DNA of 21,353 nucleotides from Ectocarpus siliculosus (Eukaryota; Sar; Phaeophyceae; Ectocarpales; Ectocarpaceae). The stretch lies in the NCBI GenBank assembly GCA_000310025.1, contig FN649751.1, positions 3,625,901 through 3,647,253 on the forward strand, read 5' to 3'. Below are positions 16,908 to 21,353 of this stretch, piece after piece. The translations under genes and the position numbers were made by a program. Within the stretch, counting starts at the first letter, position 1. Each line of letters opens with the position of its first letter. Under the pieces are notes generated by a model. The model was not told where the DNA came from and searched no databases. It saw nothing but the letters and a program-made list of their open reading frames with translations.

Positions 16908-19895
16908 ACTTACCACGTAACGAAGTATCCCTGGCCTCCATCACGGGTTGACCTTACCTTGCTATAAAATACCTTGGCTTTGGCCCGGGTTGATTTATGT
17001 TCCATGGAATATTTTCCATGGGACGGCTTACGGCGACGCAGAGCGTGCGAGGGAGACCAGCCCCTACAGCATGCAACACGAGTTGTACCTAGCTTTAGGT
17101 TTTCGTCTTGTCATCGTTTCGTCTGCATGGAAACCAGTAACAATGCAGCAGTAGCTGCCAAATACCCCCCCCAACTGCTTTGGCTTGCCCTTGGCTGCAC
17201 GGACCGCATCGCGTTGCTAGCGCCCCCCCCCCCCCTGTGTCTCCATTGGCAATGTTTGAGTTGGATACACCTCCCGGTGCCTTCAACCCCCTCCGAATGC
17301 TTCCGAAAACCGCCTTTTGCTGCTTGGCACTAAATGTACCAATGCGGTGCGGTACGGTCCCGATACTTTAATGGTTTTGTTTTGCGTCAAGGTGGGGTGG
17401 ATTTTCGCGCACCCCCCAAGGGAAGAGGGCTTCCTGTTCAGCTCCGCGGAAGTGGTCACGGCGGCCACGCTGCAGCTAGAGGCGGCGGACGGGGTCAACG
17501 ACACCCCCTTTGTCACCGTCAAGGCAAGCGAAGAGAGCGGACAGTATAGTTGGCTACTGCCGTTGTCGATGGTGATTTGTGATTGCTTGTCAAGCTTTCG
17601 TTGAGGTGGGCTGGTTGGCTGATGGGAGTTAGATTTGTAGTTCGTCGGAAGTCAGGCTAGCTGTTCAGCCTGTGGTTTCTAGCGCCTACATTTTGCACCT
17701 CGTGTGTGTGTGGGTATTGTAGCGCGATGTGGGTGTGTTCGGCTGCTACGCGGACGTTGCGTACGCCGGGGAGGGCACGGCGCGCCTTTTGCATCGTTTT
17801 GGCGCACCTTATCTGCGCCGCTGACCGCCTTTTGAAGATTCCGAAGCATGACCTGCGTGACTGACGTCTGGTGGTGGAGGGCGAGTGAAGTGAGGAGGGT
17901 GCTCGTTCCTCCCGTAGATGTTGCTGTTGGTGCTGCCGATCCTGCGCTCGTGTCGTTGTTGTTGCTATCGTTGACGATGATGCTTGTTGCTGCTGCTGCT
18001 GCTGCTGTTGTTGTTGTTGTCGACGTTTTTGTCGCTGCTTTTGTTGTCATTGTTGTTGCTGCTGCCGTTGATGATGATGTTCTGCTGTTGCTGACGTTGC
18101 GTTTGATGATGCGTCGGTTGCCGTGCAGGTCACGGCGGAGGAGGACGGTAGCGCACATTTCGACGCCTTCCAGGTGTCTAAGCAGTGCATGGAGATGGTG
18201 GCCGAGGGGGCGTTGGAAGTCGGTGAGAGTTATTGCAGGAGTTAGGGGACACACCGAGGGGCAGCGCAGAGAGGGGGGGAGAGGAGGGGATACGGCTGGA
18301 CGAAGGAAGAATGTTACACATTTCGGTGTCAATGGTTCGGTCGTGCGATATACAAGCCGTGTCGCATTAGAAAACGGTGCAATTGTAGGCAGTGGTATGT
18401 ATACGTCTTCGCCGTTTCGCGCAGCCCGCGCACGGAGTAGGGTGAATGGGAGACACGCGCCTGAGATTTGTCGCTGCTGATTTTCGCCAAGACATGTGGT
18501 ACGTGGTTTTCCGGACTCGGGTGTGTCGTTCTTTTCATCACGCCTTGTCCTGTCGCACGTTTTTCCATCCACAGGCGAGAATCCTGGGCACTGCATGGTG
18601 CCGAAGACGTTCACGGCGATCGTTGAGATGAAGGAAGCGAAAGAGGTCAGAAATGTCCCAGCAATAATCTACCGTTTTTGACCAAGCAGGTCGTCGCAGC
18701 GGGCTTCACGTCGAGCAGAAGTCTAGCTAGTTTGTACCGTTGTTGGGAAACGACTTGAGGATTTTGTTGGCGAATACCGCACAGTTTTGTTAGGGTTTCG
18801 CTGGAGTCGTAACGATAGCGACTTCCAAGAGTCCTGTCATCGTTTGATTTTTGTCTCCGAAATATTTTGACTTCCTGTCCAAGGCCGAAAGTAATCTGGC
18901 GGTCGCCTCCTCCTCCGCTTACTTTTTACAACAACTACGGTGGTCCTGCCCTCATCGCGCACCCCCCCCACCCTTCCCCCCCTGCGATCATTGCCACTAA
19001 CACACACCCGTCCGCGGGGCCCCGTCCTCCGACGGACTGTCAAACCAAAAAAAGGTGGACACGACGATGTTTCTGAACACGGTCCCGATCGAGCAGCACG
19101 AGAGCGCCAAGTTCCTGCACGACTTCCCCCGCGCCAACCGCGACGGCGTCATGCAGACGTGGGACGACGTCAAGCGGCAGCTGGGGAGGGCCGGCGGGCA
19201 GGGGTTCACCTACATGGACGTCCTGTCGGACTTCCACCTCCTCCTGTTCCTCACGGCATTTTTGGACATGGTGAGCATGGAGTTGTGGAGATGCGTGCGG
19301 TGACACGAGGGGAGCGAGACCGATCATGGCAACAAGTACTTGGTACCAAATATTACCCTGTCAACAGGTTTGCGGACCATGGCCGCAAGATCTGCAACAG
19401 CGTTGCAGCAAGCATTAGCAACTTTTTTATGACTGATTATGGATTTACTGATTTGTTGAATCAGTTGATACGGTGGGAGGGGGGGACGTTACAAGGAGCA
19501 CATCGAAGCCGCGCCTACAGGCTCTAGTGGACGGCAGAGCGTCCGTAGATCGCGTGTGTCCCATCCTTCCGTCAAGCACTGTCCTGTAGCCTCGCTGTGG
19601 TGTGTTTTACATGACCCATCCAGCACAAGTGCCAGGGCGATACTTGCGCTCGTTAGGTTTCCTGTCTTCCGTATGCCATCCGAAACCTTCCGTGTACATG
19701 CTGTCCAAATGTTTGTTCCTCCGCCTTTCGTGGTAAATCCGCCCGTCTGCCACCGCTGCTGCTGCTGCTGCTACTTGTGCATGTTTCCAGCAAACCGACA
19801 TGCCAAAGATTTGCGATTCCGTCGTGGACAGAGAGAAGCCGCTAGACGACGGTTTCAAGTTCTTGATCAACAACTTTGCCGGACTAGACGCGTGA
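13389..19895 (+). CDS. NPL4: NPL4, ubiquitin-binding cofactor of Cdc48/p97
   Basis: NPL4 pairs with UFD1 and Cdc48/p97 to unfold ubiquitinated proteins in ERAD and chromatin or ribosome quality control. Ten exons: 13389-13658, 14564-14673, 15475-15639, 16106-16148, 16474-16593, 17392-17523, 18129-18222, 18575-18645, 19055-19270 and 19791-19895. All phases agree, giving 441 aa. Residues 1-~82 form the N-terminal ubiquitin-like/UBX-like domain (MIIRVRTHAGVWRV, HGDMIHLNLDE). The NPL4 core follows: TGFRPGMMSLRSMKMKWTL, MGYLYGHFTDDD, VECVYEPPQENYPEGF, LLGLKRVGWIFAHPP, HFDAFQVSKQCMEMV, MDVLSDFHLLLFLTAFLDM, ending at LINNFAGLDA. Size and ending match the plant form (~413 aa). The C-terminal NZF zinc finger of animal NPL4 is absent. 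Animal GxCTKC appears as GVCTKV, so that zinc site is also reduced. Exon 4 is only 43 nt. Intron 6 appears to start with GC. Confidence 0.95.
14226..14261 (+). repeat. (CAG)12 in NPL4 intron 1
   Basis: Twelve uninterrupted CAG units lie on the NPL4 sense strand, inside intron 1. All-frame ORFs across it (poly-Ser, poly-Ala, poly-Cys) are artefacts of the repeat. Confidence 0.97.
14752..14788 (+). repeat. G-rich tract, possible G-quadruplex, NPL4 intron 2
   Basis: At least five runs of four or more G are separated by TGT, TA, TA, TTT and TT. This is a strong G-quadruplex pattern on the transcribed RNA's sense strand. The TAGGGG units resemble telomere-type repeats but are too few to be telomeric. 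Confidence 0.7.
15357..15376 (+). repeat. Poly-C tract in NPL4 intron 2
   Basis: A run of 14 C, then T and more C, sits about 100 bases before the exon 3 acceptor in a long pyrimidine-rich zone (15295-15395). Confidence 0.85.
16682..16712 (+). repeat. Short tandem duplication in NPL4 intron 5
   Basis: AGAGGTGTGTACAA occurs twice, two bases apart, inside a purine-rich stretch (about 16600-16810). It is probably simple-sequence slippage. Confidence 0.6.
16810..16835 (+). repeat. TAGGG tract in NPL4 intron 5
   Basis: GGGG-TAGA-GTAGGG-TAGGG-TAGGGGG gives four or more G runs, a second candidate G-quadruplex, 30 bases upstream of the CTG repeat. Confidence 0.65.
16865..16903 (+). repeat. (CTG)13 in NPL4 intron 5
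   Basis: Thirteen uninterrupted CTG units lie on the sense strand, i.e. CAG on the antisense strand, the reverse of the repeat in intron 1. The pair could in principle base-pair within the pre-mRNA. Confidence 0.97.
17223..17235 (+). repeat. Poly-C tract in NPL4 intron 5
   Basis: A run of 13 C lies ~155 bases before the exon 6 acceptor. Confidence 0.85.
17524..17525 (+). other. GC splice donor, intron 6 of NPL4
   Basis: Exon 6 ends GTCAAG and is followed by GCAAGC; exon 7 starts after GTGCAG at 18129 in phase 0. The join gives FVTVKVTAEEDGSAHF, the same spacing between FVT and HF as human NPL4. An alternative GT donor six bases earlier (ACC|GTCAAG) also keeps frame but removes two residues and fits the donor consensus poorly. 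Confidence 0.65.
17917..18113 (+). repeat. Degenerate TGC/TGT/GAT triplet tract, NPL4 intron 6
   Basis: About 200 bases are built of imperfect trinucleotides (GTTGCTG, TGCTGCTGCTGC, TTGTTGTTG, GATGATGAT) up to the exon 7 acceptor. It keeps frames open on both strands (poly-Val plus, Thr/Ala/Asn minus), which explains the long ORFs 17848-18480 and 18614-17679. Those are not genes. Confidence 0.85.
19755..19772 (+). repeat. (GCT)6 next to the last NPL4 acceptor
   Basis: Six GCT units lie 18 bases upstream of exon 10 and probably form part of its pyrimidine tract. Confidence 0.85.
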
Positions 19896-20776
19896 AGAGG
19901 ACACCGCTTTTTTTTTTGTAGACGGTAGCGCTCTCCCCGGGGGTGAGGGAAACCAACGCCTTAGCAACGTGAGAGAGATGTCGAGAGTTTGGGAGGCGGC
20001 TAATTGTGTACTAACCTGATCGGCATCTCGATGGAGAATCTGGTAGTAACTTGGACTTCTGTCGGCCGATGTGGAGCTTCGAGGAGTGGAGGATACGCTA
20101 GCTCTCATGTTGTGCAAGGTGCAGACAGTGGCGCGCTGGTGCTATGTCCTCTTGTTTTGGTGCAGGAGACGTGAGACAGGAGAGAACTGCGGAAGACGAA
20201 TGACAACAACAGCAGTGACAACCCGAACGTTCACGAAGTCCATCGATTGCGTTCTTGATATTGAACCCCTCAATCAGACACACTGCTGTATTTGTCACGC
20301 ACGTTTGGTTTGTGGTCTGTGTGTTTTTGTCATGTAAGAGGTGCTTGTGTCAACACATGTTTTTTCTGTGCTTCCTGGTTTGACATCTCTCTGTGGTCCA
20401 TGTCATTCTGTACCGTGTGTAGTCTGCGGTGTTGTAAGGAGAACAATAGGCGGTGTGTCGAGAGGAGACGAACCTGTTCTATCCAGTTTTCCTTCTACGG
20501 CTGTGTCTCGTGTCTGCTTGAATCGTCTCGCGCTGCTATTGCTGCGCTGCTTCCGCTGTTGTTACCGCCGCCCCTGCCGGGGCGAACACGGTTGTTCGGT
20601 GTTGGTCATCTCCGTCGTCTGTACGGCAGCCGCAAGAGTCACACTCTTGTCGACGAAATTGTCCCCACCCCATCTGCTGTGCGCCTTGCTATTACAGCAG
20701 CACCGATCACTTGTAGAAATCATCGATCGGGGGTCTTTAGTAGGTCATTAGCCCATGTCAGTGGTGGCATCAACTA
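19896..20776. other. Downstream of NPL4, no recognised gene
   Basis: About 880 bp after the NPL4 stop should include its 3' UTR. A T-run (19909-19918) lies just after the stop. Plus-strand ORFs at 20292-20777 and 20341-20751 are Cys/Arg/Ser/Leu-rich, overlap each other, and show no family motif. I cannot support a gene here, though an exon of a neighbour beyond the contig end is possible. Confidence 0.5.
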
Positions 20777-21353
20777 GGGGGGGGGGGGGGGGGGGCCCCT
20801 TTAAACGGGTTCCCCTTTCCCCGGGGCCCCCCCAACCCTTGGGAGGGACCCCGGGAAAAAAATCCTACCAAACCCAACCGGGTTTTTGCTTTTTCCCCGG
20901 AAAAAACCCTTTTTTTAACCCCCCTTACCCTTCCAACCGAAAAAAAAAAAAACCCCCCTCCCTCCCCCAATTGTAAAGCCAAAAAAAAACCCCCCCCCCC
21001 AATTTCCCCTTTTCCTTTTGTTGGCCAGGTTTACCGTTCCCCCCCAAAAAAACAAAAAAAAAGTCCAAGGAAGGGGGATTTAAAAAAGGACCGGTTTTAC
21101 CCTCCCCTCCCCCAAGTCTTACCAAAAAAGGAAAAAACCCCCCCGGACTTTCCCCAAAAACATCTCCCCCGGGAAAGGGTTTGGGGTCCCCCCAACCCCT
21201 GCCCCCCAGCTAAACCCAAAAAAAAGGCCTTTCCCACCCCCCCAAAAACCCTTCCTGGGCCTTAAAACCACGGGCCCGCCTTTTGCCCCCCCCAAAAACC
21301 CCAAAAAAACCCCCCCTGGGGACCGGGGTGTTCCACCCAAAACCAAACATACC
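20777..21353. other. Low-quality contig end
   Basis: Nineteen G (20777-20795) are followed by ~560 bases of expanded C, A and T homopolymers with almost no mixed sequence, the mirror of the left end. The Pro/Lys/Gly ORFs here are artefacts. Mask this region. Confidence 0.87.

Larger units (their letters stand above)
13659..19790 (+). other. NPL4 introns
   Basis: The nine introns are 13659-14563, 14674-15474, 15640-16105, 16149-16473, 16594-17391, 17524-18128, 18223-18574, 18646-19054 and 19271-19790 (325-905 bp), with coding exons between them. They make up about four fifths of the gene. They hold triplet repeats, poly-C runs and G-rich tracts, listed separately. I see no nested gene or snoRNA-like element. 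Confidence 0.8.

Noticed and set aside
17679-18614. 311-codon minus ORF and the 210-codon plus ORF opposite it
   Set aside because: Open only because of degenerate triplet repeats in NPL4 intron 6; they overlap real NPL4 exons.
20292-20777. 161-codon plus ORF after NPL4
   Set aside because: Cys/Arg/Leu-rich, overlaps another frame of equal length, runs into the poly-G end, and has no recognised motif.
20755-21346. ORFs on both strands in the right end
   Set aside because: Pro/Lys/Gly runs from smeared base calls; no protein-like sequence.

Overview
The window is nuclear DNA from an intron-rich eukaryote, most likely a brown alga (Ectocarpus-like stramenopile). The inference rests on many introns of about 250-900 bp, CAG/CTG-rich intronic DNA, a secondary-plastid style bipartite presequence, and four genes on strictly alternating strands. 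No species marker is present, so the exact organism is not established. The outer ends (about 1-326 and 20777-21353) are homopolymer-smeared base calls that follow long G runs and should not be read as sequence.

Four multi-exon genes can be reconstructed with every splice junction in phase. (1) Minus strand, 3884-540: ASF1, the H3-H4 histone chaperone (255 aa; 4 exons, possibly 5). (2) Plus strand, 4573-9276: a 981-aa protein with about eight MORN repeats, a Lys/Gly linker and a concanavalin-A/LamG-like domain (7 exons). (3) Minus strand, 13144-9865: a 258-aa protein with a plastid-type presequence and a methionine-R-sulfoxide-reductase (MsrB) fold in which the catalytic Cys, both motif His and one Cys of each zinc CxxC pair are replaced (6 exons). 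(4) Plus strand, 13389-19895: NPL4, the ubiquitin-binding cofactor of Cdc48/p97 (441 aa; 10 exons), in the short form without the C-terminal zinc finger.

The layout is head-to-head ASF1/MORN (688 bp between start codons), tail-to-tail MORN/MsrB-like (588 bp), and head-to-head MsrB-like/NPL4 (244 bp). Two divergent pairs therefore probably share promoters. The genes do not form one pathway: ASF1 is chromatin assembly, NPL4 is ubiquitin-proteasome/ERAD, the MORN protein is probably membrane or cytoskeleton associated, and the MsrB-like protein is probably plastidic.

The most interesting item is the MsrB-like gene: a conserved scaffold with its redox and metal chemistry removed, a poly-Asp insertion and a new C-terminal tail. 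Two introns, one in this gene and one in NPL4, appear to use the same non-canonical donor GCAAGC (GC-AG introns). All calls are from reading the sequence; no database search was run.
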